Source: Pyrenula massariospora
Taxonomy: Eukaryota > Ascomycota > Eurotiomycetes > Pyrenulales > Pyrenulaceae
DNA: 64,000 nucleotides
Assembly (NCBI GenBank): GCA_021030905.1
Contig: JAGFMI010000024.1
Span: 62,001 to 126,000, forward strand
Direction of reading: 5' to 3'
Notes under the pieces: model-generated
Database searches by the model: none
What the model saw: only the letters and a program-made list of their open reading frames with translations
Told to the model about the DNA's origin: nothing
Part shown: positions 30,624 to 42,531 of the stretch, one piece after another
Position numbering within the stretch: position 1 is the stretch's first letter
How the letters are laid out: every line of letters starts with the position of its first letter
Translations under genes and position numbers: made by a program

Positions 30624-33057
30624 TTCTCTAGGGGTCGTAGGCCGCAAATTCAAGGGAAAGGTACAAGCGTAGAGTGTAAAAGTGGATGGGTTCTCGTTGG
30701 TGGTCACTGACGAGGTCGCAGTCGCGCGGTACCGCGAGCCAAATTATCGGGAAGGGCGGGGGAGGTTCTAGACCCCGCCACCTCCTGCGTACCCTGGCCT
30801 TCGTCGGTTATTATTAGTGCTGTCGCCTTCCAGCACTCTCCAGCGTTGTAAAGCACAATTACCTAGTATCATTCCACGCCAAAAGGCGACAGGCCAGGAC
30901 CAAGCAACGACCACGAGACACTTTTCTGGTACGGAGATATCGGCAGCATTCTCTACAACCAAGATACTTCTCAAAATGCCTGTGTAGGTAGGTAGTGGAC
31001 CGATCTGATCCTGGGACGCCGCAATTCTATATAAGGTGCCTGGCCCTACAAAAACACCTGACAGCACGTGTTGTGGCTGCCTTCCCGTACTACAAAAGAC
31101 CCGGATGGGAGTGAAGAGGCTTTCGCTAGGGCTAACAGATGCTGTATATACGCATCTTTGATTCTTTGGGCTAACCTGGAATTGAAATGAAAAACTTTCA
31201 CATGTAATAGACTGCTTTCTCTGCCTCGAGCAGCCGTGGCTCAGCAGTGCCTTGCCAGGTCACACATGGAGGATCTCACAAGTGGCCCCCCAGGATTTGA
31301 AATCGAGATTGAGATCGGGTCGGGGAAAGGCAGGCGATCATCTCGTAATACTCATGATCAAATATCCGAGACCCTAGAAGATCTTTTCTCGGAATATTAT
31401 TATTACCCAGATCTTAGCGTGTGTATCAGAAGGCTGAACGATGTGACCTTTTTCTTGCCATCTCGCGCCCTAACACCGCTGCACTTGTAATTCGTAAGAG
31501 TAATGCGATTGGAACCAAGAGTCTCAACGATCATAGTCAGGGGTCCCGAGCACCCGAGCACCCGAGCAAGCGCTACAGCTTTCATGCGAGGAGGTAAGCG
31601 CCTCAATTTCTCAATCTCCCAGGTGGTGATAAGATTGGAAACAATCATCCCGCGCCCGGAACAATAACGACAGGGATTTTATCCCTGACAGACACCAGGC
31701 TTGGGGTCCTGCAGATCACGGCGATCTTTCCCATCACCTTGCCTGACGATGGACTAGACGACATCCTACATCACACCCAGGATTGTCCGTCAATTGAAGC
31801 CGTTCCGTCTCATTGATCATGCTCATCTCGAGGACTACACCAGAAAGCCCTTTTGAGCTCCATACGGCATATACTTCCAAGTCCGGATGGAGCCCGTATC
31901 CCAAGTCCCAACATGGCGTGAACGGCGCGCCCGCTTTCGGTATTGGTTCGCAGAAGAAAAGAAAGGTATGAATGCTCCACTTCTGGCATGACCAAGAGAT
32001 AGCCCGAAACAGACGCCACCAAGCCGGTTGTCCTTGGAAGGGAGTACCAGATTCGTCGATGGGCTCCATCCTATAGGCTCCGGCAACCATGCTCTTACTT
32101 GATTCTCTTATTCGTGTCCCTTAGCGAATCCCTTTCTCGGGGCCACAATTCAGACTTTGCCCTATCAGTTGCGCGTCATTGCCGGCGCCATCGTCATTGT
32201 CAATCTACCGCTCCTTAGTCCGTCACCAAGTCCACCGCTACCTCAAACTTGAGAAGAGGTACCTGCCTCAGCGGGGTTGGCGAGATGGACTCTTTGTAGC
32301 CTGGTCTCCACGATGCCGACCCTCTTACCTCTTCGATGCAGTGCTAAGTAACTTCCTTTTGATTGCATTCTATCTTCTTCTGTGTCAAAAAGTCGCCATG
32401 CCAATTGCTGTTGCTTGGTCCGCTTGCTGAGCAGATCGTTTCCCATTGCTCCGTGTTTTTTCACTCGTGGGATCTTGGATTCCTCTCCTTGGTGTGACTT
32501 GTAGGTCTCAATCGAAATAATCAGATCTGACGGATTCCCCTCAACAACCGTTGAACTCTACACTTGGAGCGAAACACCGTTGCCTTGCCCTATTTATCAC
32601 GGGGGAAGACTTTACCGAACCCACTACTAAGCGTCTAACACCGATCTTAAGTTCTGGAGACTCACCTGCCAGTTCAACTGGGTCGAGAATTTGCCCTTCG
32701 CGCCAATCACAACAGCCAAATCGCAAACGCTCATCGATCGACACGTTTCTCTTCACCGGGACACTTACCCCACGCCTTCGCCTCGTCAAAACCTACGCCT
32801 CGTCCACTGATCCTTGTCGAGTGTTAAGGTGGCTAGCTGACCTCTCTCGCCATTGATAGCTTACTGGTCCACAATTTGCTCAGCCGGAAGACTCTCTCTC
32901 TCCTGCTTAATTGGCTTGACCGCGACGGCGGTTTTACATGCTTGCCTTTAAATCACCCTCCTGACTATCTGCTGTTTCCGCGTTCACATGGAAATACCAG
33001 AGTATTGCAGTCGTTGATGCCTTTGAAAGTGACAGCATACAAGCCTTGAGTATCGCA
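30624..33057. other. 2.4-kb divergent intergenic
   Basis: No supportable gene. Frames here (up to about 118 codons) start at non-ATG codons or lack protein-like composition. Contents noted: a CACGTG at about 31063, a short tandem repeat at 31545-31568, and a pyrimidine-rich zone before 33,000 that probably is promoter and leader of the next gene. Confidence 0.45.
31545..31568. repeat. Three perfect copies of an 8-bp unit
   Basis: CCCGAGCA is repeated three times head to tail with no mismatch. Confidence 0.9.
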
Positions 33058-34803
33058 ATGTCAATGCTACCATCCACTTGTGCGGTTGGCTCAGCCATGG
33101 ATACTTCGCCCAATATTCCGAGGCTCAAATATCGCAAGTCAACGAGCACCGCAGAATCACAGAATCGATATTGGACCGAACCAATCGAACCAAGATACAA
33201 TCATAACACGGTCCTTATATCTGCCAATACTCGCTTTGACGAGGCTTACACGCCTCCTAGTGAACGACCTCAAGTTCTCAGATCCAGATCGCAGGCCAAT
33301 GAGAGTTACAGCTCTGCTTCCAGCGATAAGGAGCCTTCGCAATCCTTAAGCCGAGCAGCGAAGTCCTCTCCCCATACAAAATCGATGTCGGCAGGGAAAA
33401 AGAAGGGCCGTTTCTTGAACAGCCTGTTAACCTCGAAGGAACCTTCAATGGCTGCCTTTGCACAAATGGAGTCACAGATGAAAGCGTCACAGTCGAAGGA
33501 TCCGCACCATAGGCTGAACCCAGTTGGCATGGCAGGAGTTTCATCCGCGACATTACCAAGTTTTGTTCCGAAGGTGAACTCGAAATGGGATGGCGTGCCA
33601 CCTGCTGTAAAGCAGAGAGAAAAGGAGCTAACCAAGCAGCGTAATCACTGCGAAGATTACAGCTCAACATCCTCTTCGAATCGCTCTCGCCGTGCGAGCA
33701 AAAGCAATAAGAAGCCCGATCGACGTCCTATGTCGAGCTCGACCATGGCCACTTGGGATAGCCAAGATCAGTCTACGTCTAGTGGCGTTAGTTCCATCGT
33801 CGACTTCGAGATCGTCAACAGCTCTAGGGAAATCGCCAAGCGACCGTTCTCCCTTAGAGCGTCGTCTGGTGATAGTCTTCCCGACGTATCGTCCCTACTC
33901 TCCAAAGACATACCACCACCACCTGCTATTCCAGAGAAATTCAAAAAGCCAATTGACCAGCTAGAGCCGTCGCAAGCTGCAGCAGAGCCGTTTTTGTCGT
34001 CAGATTCTGCCTCAGCTCTACGAGTTTCACAAGAGAATCCTGATATGACCTTAGCCTGCACTACAGCATTCGCCATTTCTGAACAGACCTGTGATACCAA
34101 CGCGACACCCACAGAGCCACGCCAGGGTAGATTAGTCCTTGATATTACTTCTCCGCAAGATGTCAGAGAGGATCTGAAACTTGTGAAATCAAAGCCCCCT
34201 CCTCTTGCACCGTTCCAAGAGCCATCGAAGGATGTCCCTGATCATTCGCATTCACCTTTACCCACGCCTACTGATTCTTTTCCGCCAACGCCCCATTCCT
34301 TGGCCCATCCCACCTTGGATGAGGCTGAAGCATTCTTGGTCAGCGGAACCAGCTTTCTTCCAATTCCTCCAATTCCACCGCGCAGCATGGCTCGTGACCA
34401 ACCAACTTACCATTCTATTGCTAAGACTTCTCTTTCATACCCACGATCTGCTCCCATGTACGATCCACATGGTTTTCTTGCCGGTGAGGCTCGACCACTC
34501 GAGCTTCATCCTGCCGATAAGACCCACGACTTGACACAGACTGAGGGTCCGACGCCACAAGAATATTCTTCTCAATATCAAGCGCAGGCTCCTGTCCTAT
34601 CCGAGGACCTGAGGGTTACCCAGAATGATATCGAATATCGGCCGAATTCGTCTCAAAAAAGACTCGGGCTCACGCCAACACTCACGAAAGCCACGGAAAC
34701 CGCACCATGGAATGATGTCGATCCGGTGTTTGAGACACCGACCACACCAAAGGCGCCTTCGAGATTCAGCTTCTTAGGAAAAGCAAAAGCAAATCCTGTA
34801 TAA
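33058..34803 (+). CDS. Disordered Ser/Pro-rich protein of unknown function
   Basis: The single exon encodes up to 581 aa. The first ATG is 33058; others at 33064 and 33097 (MDTSPNIPRLKYRKS) are equally possible. It is mostly disordered. The most protein-like block is at about 120-200: KKKGRFLNSLLTSKEPSMAA, then FAQMESQMKASQSKD and LPSFVPKVNSKWDGVP, which has the look of a conserved fungal motif ending in AVKQREKEL. A polyproline run (DIPPPPAIPEKFKKP) and PPTPHS/PIPPIPPRS motifs could bind SH3 or WW domains (inference). No membrane segment, Cys-rich domain or enzyme motif is present. The coding call rests on length and composition. Confidence 0.75.
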   Translation: MSMLPSTCAVGSAMDTSPNIPRLKYRKSTSTAESQNRYWTEPIEPRYNHNTVLISANTRFDEAYTPPSERPQVLRSRSQANESYSSASSDKEPSQSLSRAAKSSPHTKSMSAGKKKGRFLNSLLTSKEPSMAAFAQMESQMKASQSKDPHHRLNPVGMAGVSSATLPSFVPKVNSKWDGVPPAVKQREKELTKQRNHCEDYSSTSSSNRSRRASKSNKKPDRRPMSSSTMATWDSQDQSTSSGVSSIVDFEIVNSSREIAKRPFSLRASSGDSLPDVSSLLSKDIPPPPAIPEKFKKPIDQLEPSQAAAEPFLSSDSASALRVSQENPDMTLACTTAFAISEQTCDTNATPTEPRQGRLVLDITSPQDVREDLKLVKSKPPPLAPFQEPSKDVPDHSHSPLPTPTDSFPPTPHSLAHPTLDEAEAFLVSGTSFLPIPPIPPRSMARDQPTYHSIAKTSLSYPRSAPMYDPHGFLAGEARPLELHPADKTHDLTQTEGPTPQEYSSQYQAQAPVLSEDLRVTQNDIEYRPNSSQKRLGLTPTLTKATETAPWNDVDPVFETPTTPKAPSRFSFLGKAKANPV

Positions 34804-35406
34804 CAGCCTTTGAGATCCAATCTTGAAGCTATGTGTACAGTGCAATCTTTCATGGCGCAGGATGAGTTCATGCCATCACAAAAATCTAGATGCAACATTT
34901 TGTTCGTTTCTTGTTCGTTCAAGGAAGATCTCGCGCGAGTCGGCGCCGAAGCTTTGTTCTAGTATATATGTCGACATGCAGGAAATAGTGAAGTAAAAAC
35001 GGTTATTTGGGATACGTAAATGATACCCTTGAAGCGAGCATGGCGCTGTTTTCGGGTTATGTTACTTGGACGGCTTCCTTCGTTAATCCATAGCAAACGA
35101 GGCGTTTGGAGATAGACATTGCGCCCAAATAGGCGGGCGATATATAACCAATTAATTCGTGTCCATCTGATCTGAACGTCCAGCAGACTAGAGTCATCTG
35201 ATATTACTTTAAAGAACGCCAGAGCTGTCGCCTACAAAAATAGGGGTTTTGGGTAGAAAAGACTACCGACACCAACTAAGGGTTTAATGTGGGGAATTAT
35301 TTTAGTGGATTTCCAATTGCTCCTACAATCTAGCCAAGTGTCTAGGAAGCTCTGAAAATTCGAGACTACACTCAAGTTCTTGAGGTCCTTGGGACATCAA
35401 TGCGAG
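34804..35406. other. Intergenic, promoter of the dihydroxylase gene
   Basis: About 600 AT-rich bases. Nothing specific is recognised. Confidence 0.4.
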
Positions 35407-37560
35407 ATGGCTAGTCTGAAGCGTAAAGCTGAGGAAGACTTGGACGTGCAGACTGAAGAGCCGTCTAAGAAAAAGATGATGTCGATTGCATCGCGCTTCG
35501 CACCAAGCCTTTTCTCATCACAAACGGTTGAAACATATCGCCAAAGCTACGCATCCTCCCAACCGTATATAAGAGCACCGGAATCTTATCCCTAATTCTA
35601 TAGCTGACCTCTGCCAAGCTATCGTCACGGCGTCATCCCCTCTCTAATATCTGAACTGCTGCTTCGAAATGTGCGCTCCGAAATCACAACCAATCTCTCC
35701 TTCACGCCAAAGGAAACCGACATCTACAAGATCCACCAGTCTGGTGATCTGGCCAACTTGTCAGGTCTTGATGCAGCTTCCCTATCGAAGCTGCCGTCTC
35801 TCCTTTCACTGCGCGATGCGCTCTATTCGGCCGAATTCCGCAATTTTCTCTCGCAAGTTACTGGATGTGGGCCTCTTAGTGGGCAAAAGACGGACATGGC
35901 CATCAATGTGTACACTCCTGGAAGTTACCTCCTCTGTCATGATGATGTGATTGGTAGTAGAAGAGTATCTTACATCCTCTACCTGACAGACCCTGACGAG
36001 GGCAAGGAATGGCGGCCAGAGTGGGGTGGAGCTCTAAGACTCTATCCTACCGTGGAAAAGGCCTCCGAAGATGGGAAGAAGGCTAAAGTACCATCTCCAG
36101 AATACACTGTCTCTATCCCACCATCTTTTGGGCAGCTAAGCTTCTTCGAAGTTCAACCAGGAGAAAGTTTCCATGACGTTGAGGAGGTATATTATCCCGA
36201 GCGATCGTTGTGGACGGAGGATACGGCTTTGTGGGAAGAAGAGATGAAGAAGCGGACACGCATGGCAATCAGTGGTTGGTTTCACATACCGCAGAAAGGC
36301 GAGGAAGGCTATGAAGAGGGCTTGGAAGAAAGGTTGAAAGAGAAAAGTTCCCTCACGCAACTGGAGGGGCACGCTGACGCTTTTGACGAACCATCAGAAA
36401 GTTACATTACTCTGTCAGCTCGAGCAAGTGAGATCGAAGAAGGGTCGAAGACAAGCGGCCTTCCTTCCGACGTCGATAGTACACTCAGCGAATCAGAATG
36501 TGATCTATTACTTCAATTTCTGGCCCCGACTTACATCTCACCAGACATGGCCGAGCAGCTATCCGCTTCTTTCGAAGAGGATTCCTTTTTACGGCTGGCG
36601 CAAGTATTAAATCCAAAATTCTCCGCAAAATTGAAAGACTACATCGAACGCCTTGAGAACTCGACTGATAGGGGCGATGATAGGAAGCCAATTGTCGGTG
36701 AACGCAACGTGTCAAGTGAAAAGCAAGACCTTTCGTTCGTCGTGGCATCGCCTCCACACAAACATCGCTATGCCTTCGCTTCTCAGGAGTCCGTGAACTC
36801 TACTCCTGCGTTGGTAGGCAATCCCTTATATGATCTTGTCCATGAGTTACTTCCATCCGTTGCTTTTCGCAAATGGCTGGCCGAGATTACCGGGTATAAG
36901 ACTAGTAATTTGGTAGGCCACAACATCCTCACAAGGAGATTTCGTAGAGGCAAGGACTATGCGCTCGCTAGCGGGTATGGTAAGGAAGATGACATGGAGA
37001 CGGAGCCAAGACTGGAGTTCACATTAGACATAACTCCCTTTGGAGGATGGGACAACGATGAAGATGCAAAAGAGGAAACGGTCCCGAAGAACGCCACAAC
37101 AGCGAGTAGCGCCAAGGCTTACACGGATGCTGAAAGCTCTAAACACATTGTTGCATTACCCACAAAGATACCTGTTGAGCCTGGTGGAACAGAAATCTAC
37201 ATGGCTGCAGACGAATCCTCCTCGCACCCATCCCTGCCCTCTGTTGGTCGAGATCCTGCGGTCTATCGCTCAGCTGCGGATGATGAGGAAGACGATGGAA
37301 TTCTGTTCAATTCCGCGCCGGCTTGGAACCGGCTGAATATCGTGCTCAGAGATGCTGGTTCGCTAAGGTTTGTCAAATTCGTCAGTTCTGCAGCGCCGTG
37401 TGATCGGTGGGACATCAAGGGTACAGTTTTGGTGACAGAAGAAGATGGCGATGAGAATGGCAATAGTGATAAAGAGGACCCAATAGTCGATATCGAGGAA
37501 GGGGAAGAGTCGGAAGAACTTGAGGAGGCATCAGAGAGTGAAACTTCAGACAGTGAATGA
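35407..37560 (+). CDS. ofd1: Ofd1/Tpa1-type prolyl 3,4-dihydroxylase (2-oxoglutarate/Fe(II) oxygenase)
   Basis: The family hydroxylates a proline of ribosomal protein uS12 (Rps23) and links oxygen to translation fidelity and, in fission yeast, sterol-factor turnover. Exons are 35407-35564 and 35619-37560 (54-bp intron, CTGAC branch site), 699 aa. The join gives ASSQPYRHGVIPSLISELLL, matching the family's start of the fold. N-terminal residues include a basic patch (SKKKMMS). The catalytic double-stranded beta helix has His160-x-Asp162 in CHDDVIGSRRVSYILYLTD, distal His238 in GESFHDVEEVYY, and Arg in RMAISGWFH for 2-oxoglutarate. A second, non-catalytic Ofd1 C-terminal domain occupies about 330-640 (LSESECDLLLQFLAP, LVGHNILTRRFRRGKDYALA). 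The tail is strongly acidic, as is usual. All metal ligands look intact. Confidence 0.93.
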
Positions 37561-38117
37561 ACAGTGGGCTTGGGGCTATTCAGTGCGCGCTTCCCGGAAG
37601 CCAAGACACCAGATTTGAATCGCTACATTTGATAAGATTCAGGTCGAAGTGTAAACTGGGAGCTGAGGGCGAGGTACATTGATGTGCTCCCGCGAGTCTC
37701 TTATTAATGCTGCCTTTTTTTCTTCTCGTCTTAAGCTTGCTTTTCCCTACATCTTACTTGAACCGCCTCGAATTCCTGCATTTGAGTATCTAAATGAAGA
37801 TTCGGTTGACCTTAGGAAACAATGCCAACCTGAATCATCCTGGAGACATCGACGCTACAGTATACAGCACTTTCGGCTGCACTTACCGCTGGGAAAGCAA
37901 ATGCTTTAACTCGGAGAATTTCACCAATTGAGCACGGGGTCGTTTATTGTCAGATAAGGCTCAGAGGAAATTGACCCCTACCTGAGCCTCACATCTCTTC
38001 TACGTCCTTGTCAATATCACCTTTATCGAGACTTCTCTACGAACAACTTCCGTCAAACTCAAGACGTAAAAATGATTGAAGCTGATCTCTTGTATCTCTT
38101 GATCGAGAGATCTACCT
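37561..38117. other. Intergenic, nothing recognised
   Basis: About 560 bp between two plus-strand genes. No gene or RNA is visible. Confidence 0.4.
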
Positions 38118-40100
38118 ATGCAGCCCACCAGGATCATGGATTTCCCAGTGAATCTTGAAGATGAGCGAATGGCGATTTGCCTTTTGCGAGATGAAATTGA
38201 GTACCTATTGACTACTTTACAGGCTGAGTTTCTTGCGATTTTGAACAGCCGTGAGGAAGCCCTGCGAAAACATATTCAATTTTTCCAGGATCAGCAGAGA
38301 GAACAAGAATCGCAAGCTAAGATTGCCGCTCACAATCCTGCTGGCATCGCGTTATGACCGGAGCCCCGTTGCTTGACCGATCGATCTACACCAGCGAAGA
38401 TTGAGGATCGGGATGGAGCTACACATGGTTCGTGAAGTCGAAACATACTGTTTACTTTGAAGATTCGAAAGTATGGACTTAGCTGACTTCTTCCACCCGC
38501 GTTCAAATAGATGTTGAGACCTCTGACGAAAAATCCAACTTGGATGACAAACCTGCTGAGGTGACTAACTCCCACGAAAGTGTCAACGAGACTCCTCATA
38601 TTCAAGTGGCACCAAGTGAGATTGAGTCATCTACATTGCGATCTCAAGAGGGCTTTCCATACGATCTTTCTCAGGAAATCGATCCTCCGGTAGCGTCTAG
38701 GGTTGCGGCAGAACAATCTGCTGATAAGCAGAGAGAAGCTGATTTTCAGCTGTCTCTAGCTGAAATGGACCCTACTGCCCAGGCCTTACCGCAGCGTAAT
38801 GTGAGCGATGAGACTGCTGTAAAGGACGAACCGAAGGAAGAATTGCCTGCGTTCGAGAAGTGGGCTAAAGGTTCCACCTCTGAAGAAATCACCAATGGAC
38901 AGGATATTCTGAACGCCATAGATGAGGAAGGCTCCGTGCATGGAGTTTTGCCACAAGGGACACCAGCTCAAGCAAATCCAATCAGGGAATTGCCGTCTGA
39001 GACGCGACAACTAATTGATACAATAACTCAAGAATCAGCCTCTAAGCACACGGTGTTTGAGAAACTAGGAGAGGAGTTGACCCCCAAGAAGATAGATTCC
39101 ATCGCTGCCTCTCAAGAGACAATACCGACGGCTGACTTTGTCCCGCCCAACGCCTCTTCTCCTATAGAGCTGTTAGAGAATTCAGGTTTTAAAGCGCCAA
39201 CTAGGGAGATGTCAACGATGGAAGAACATGAAATGCCTGGATGCTACATCTGCTCAGACGATTTGAACATGGGCTTCATCCACGCCATCCCTGATTGTGG
39301 GCACCGTTGGTGTGTGGCTTGCATTTCGAAGACTTACCAAACTGCACTCAATGGTCAAACCGTCTGGCCAGCCAACGCGTGTTGCAATAGCAAGCTGCCT
39401 CTTGAAGGAGACTTCTTCAACGCTCTACCAGATGATCTTCAGGACCGGCTCATTGACAGATCCATTGCGTCGAGGAGTGGGCGAGCGACCCGTTGCTTTG
39501 ATCAGCTCTACAGAGCTTTCATGCCCTCGGATACCATCAAGGACAATGATCACCGGGCTGTGTGTCCTCACTGCGACAAAGCGACATGCGTGCAGTGCAA
39601 AGCTGAATATCACGAGGTTACGCCGTGCCAGTGCAGTTTGATCAGCAATGAAGAGTTGAAAGCGCTCGCAGAAGAAGAAGGATGGCCTATATGCCCTGGA
39701 TGTAAAAACTCAGTCATCAAATATGAAGGATACAATCACATGTCGTGAATGGATCCCCAAGTTTTGTCTTCGTCTGAAATGGAGGCTAACAAACAGTTCA
39801 AGCTGCATTTGTGGGACTAAATTCTGTTACACCTATGGAGCTGAAGGCAGAGACTGCGATTGCCATAGATTTGGTCCTCGAACAACGGGCACACAGCGGG
39901 CTGCGAACACAGCAGTGATTAAGATCCAGTGTGGTCATTCAAGTCGGTGGACAAGAGTAGCGGGTGGTCTGTGCTCAGAATGTTTTTCCTTCATAAGCCA
40001 CCACCTCTAGCGGTGCCCCGATTGCCATTTGCGAACATGCCGAGAGTGTCGTAATGAACTTTTGACTTGGAATCCATGGCTTGACGGGGCCATGGCTTGA
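38118..40100 (+). pseudogene. Degenerate RBR (RING1-IBR-RING2) ubiquitin ligase, upstream copy of a tandem pair
   Basis: An RBR-like gene with several lesions. From ATG 38118 the frame (LEDERMAICLLRDEIEYLL, like the downstream copy) meets TGA at 38355-38357, then stays open in the same frame to a likely intron (38428-38510). The long part, 38511-39744, has RING1 (CYICSDDLNMG, PDCGHRWCVACI, NACC) and an IBR. A 52-bp intron (39745-39796) sits at the same codon and phase as in the downstream copy. After it come CICGTKFCYTYG, CGHSSRWTRV and TAG at 40008-40010; beyond that the homologous end RCPDCHLRTCRECR continues to 40100. The catalytic RING2 Cys is Tyr (39731, EGYNHMS). Predicted zinc ligands are replaced at 39509 (Tyr, IBR) and 39834 (Tyr, RING2), and a tail Cys is Val. 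Ligase activity of the usual thioester type is not expected. A shorter product starting at a later ATG might still be expressed. Confidence 0.7.
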
Positions 40101-40103
40101 CGG
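40074..40103. repeat. 14-bp direct repeat at the degenerate RBR 3' end
   Basis: CCATGGCTTGACGG occurs at 40074-40087 and 40090-40103, a 16-nt period. This suggests local slippage. Confidence 0.8.
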
Positions 40104-41114
40104 TTATTAAAGTCGAGATAAATTCAAGTACAATTCATGCTCCTGTATCCCTCAGAGCTCGTATGCTGCATGTTGCTGACCGCAAGGGAAACGGTTAGGG
40201 AAATCACGCTACCTTTCTAGGCTTTAGAAGAGATGGCAGGATACTTAGAAAACTGCCTCAACTTGTTAGTATCGCCACTTAAGTCATGAGCCTCATCCAG
40301 TACTTCTAAGGTCTGACCTATTCGCCATATTTTGCCAAATTGCAAACAAAGCAAGCTTTGACACGCTTTCTTGTGCACAGAAGTCAACTAAATGCTGATT
40401 ACGATCCAACTAGAGCGCGGCTGGAGGATAGCTTCGGAGCAGCAAAATCTTATGGAAAACCTCTCCCCACAGTTCATACCCTCAACTCCTCCGTCCTTCT
40501 TGGAGCGTATGAGTACCTTGAGCTCAGTGTGACTGTAACCGATATGCTTAAATTCCCCGCCTAGGTTTGTCTTTAATCTCGCATTGAATTTCTGTCACGA
40601 ACCTCTCTGCCTACACCCGAGAATTTATCTATGTTGTCGATGCGTTGCTAGTCGACTTTGCCAAATATGAGCTTCAGTCTTGGTTCTACTAGAAAACAGA
40701 CAGCAAGCCGGGTGAAATACACAAATGCTCCTTGCGACTTAGATGTTTATTCCTTGCTTTGTTAAGGCAAGAGCTCTTTCCTCTTTGCTCACCTATCTCT
40801 TACGGCGCACTACAACGAGAAAATTTAAATGTCTTCCACTCACCTTTCGCTCACCATTGGAGTTTTCCAAGGAGACAACCTTCAATTTCACATTATTTCT
40901 TTTGTGTGCTAGAGCGTTGTGCACCTCTTTGCTGGCTATTCGAGATTCTGGACCGCAACAGCCACTGAGGACTTCTTTTGTTTCAAGTCGTTATCCAGCC
41001 TATTTCACCCTCCACGTAGATATCCACGTAGATATCCACTGCTCGCTCGCTCAGTTTCTCTTCATCCGCCTGAGTTTCAGATCTTCAGCTTTTCCGCTGC
41101 CCTCATCTGGCGCC
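40101..41114. promoter_or_regulatory. Intergenic and leader of the intact RBR gene
   Basis: About 1 kb. The open frame from 40743 into the RBR gene uses non-ATG codons and is read here as leader. A 12-bp tandem duplication lies at 41011-41039. Confidence 0.45.
41011..41039. repeat. 12-bp tandem repeat in the RBR leader
   Basis: TCCACGTAGATA occurs twice in a row (41011-41034) followed by a partial third copy. Confidence 0.85.
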
Positions 41115-42531
41115 ATGGCATTGAGCAGTACAGAAGACGAGCGCATGGCAATCCAGCTGCAGCTGAAAGAGTTTGACATTACTACGAGACCGGAGGATGC
41201 GGGTCGAGAGGTCCAATTGAAATTCCATTATAACGACCTTCGGAGGCTAGGTCAAAACCTTGCGACTCAACGCTTGCAACAAAGTCTAGTCACGGCAATG
41301 ACTATGGATGATAACTCGATTAGAGAGATGTGTAAACTTGAGAAGCAAGCTCTCGATGATCGTGTTGCTGCGGCACGTCTCGCTGGCCGGCAGAACATCA
41401 CCATCCCAGAAGCGGCTCGAGAGCAGCTCCAGCGCGGGTTTCAAGTTCGTGAACAGTTACATCGGCCTGATAGCATTCTCAGTACGGACCAAGGACACGA
41501 TGACAATGATGATACTTCCACTGTTGCGGATTCTGAGGCTGGCGTCGGCGCTAGCGAGGTCTCTACTGCTACGACAATAGCAACGACAGCCACCGGCACA
41601 GGCGCTAACGATGATGGATTGGACCTGCTCCTACAATCACTGCGCTTTGAAGAATCTCGCCCGCCAGTTGCATGTCTCGTGTGTACGGATAGCTTCCACC
41701 CGACTCAGGTAGTAAGACTTAGTTGCACTCACAATTGGTGCCGTCACTGTGTCATCAACCGGTTCGAGCTTGCTACAACAAACGAGGGAAGCTGGCCGCC
41801 GCGATGCTGTAGCACGAGAATGGAAGCCGTTGGGAAGATTCTGAGCTTTCTCTCACCAAGCCTTCGTGCTCGCTTTGCAGCAAAGTCCATCGAGTGGGGA
41901 ACACCCAATCGAACCTACTGCTATGATAAGACCTGTTCTGTATTCATCCTTCCGAATACCATCCGAGGTCGCTGGGCAGCCTGCCCAAAATGCCGCAAGG
42001 ACACTTGTGCTGACTGTAAAGGACGGTATCACACTTTAGGTCCCTGCCCTGAGAGCGAAAATGACAAGAAGCTACGTAAGTGGTTGAAGGATAATGAGTG
42101 TGCTAGATGTCCTGGGTGCAAGAGATATGTGGAGATTACGCGTGGTTGCAATCACATGATGTAAGTCTTTTGCAACGCTTACTGCTTGTTTTTGCGGCTA
42201 AAAATTCTGCCAAAGTTGCCATTGTGGGACTGAGTTCTGCTATGAGTGTAGCATCACCTGGAAACGCTGTCGATGCCCTCAGTTTCGCGAGGACCGTCTT
42301 ATGGACGAAGCTGACCGTGTTGCACGCCGTCAAGGCCGTCGAACTGTTGAAGACCGAGAGGAGATTCGCAGACAGATCCTTGAGCGTCACGAGTGTGCTC
42401 ATACTGGCAGGTGGACCAGGTGTGCAGCTGGACAGTGTGATGAATGCCGCCATCACCTTGCTGGCTGGCTCTGGCGCTGCGACGGTTGTCATTTGGAAGT
42501 CTGCCGCCGATGTCGGTTTGACAGACTGTGA
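41115..42531 (+). CDS. RBR-type E3 ubiquitin ligase (RING1-IBR-RING2)
   Basis: RBR ligases take ubiquitin from an E2 onto a RING2 cysteine before passing it to the substrate. Exons are 41115-42160 and 42216-42531 (55-bp GTAAGT intron), 453 aa. Start: ATG 41115 in context GCGCCATGG. The N-terminal 180 residues are helical then Thr/Asp-rich. RING1 begins at about 187: CLVCTDSF, SCTHNWCRHCV, RCC. The IBR is YCYDKTCSVFILP with CPKCRKDTCADCKGRYH. RING2 is CPGCKRYVEITRGCNHM, where Cys345 is the expected catalytic residue, then ICHCGTEFCYEC after splicing. A Cys-rich end, CDECRHHL, RCDGCHLEVCRRCR, follows. All expected zinc ligands seem present. It is the intact partner of the degenerate copy 1 kb upstream, which has the same intron position. 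Confidence 0.92.

Noticed and set aside
40743-41114. N-terminal extension of the intact RBR protein by 124 codons
   Set aside because: The frame is open but the extension has no motif, contains a tandem repeat and lacks similarity to the other copy, whose conserved part starts at ERMAI; ATG 41115 has the best context.
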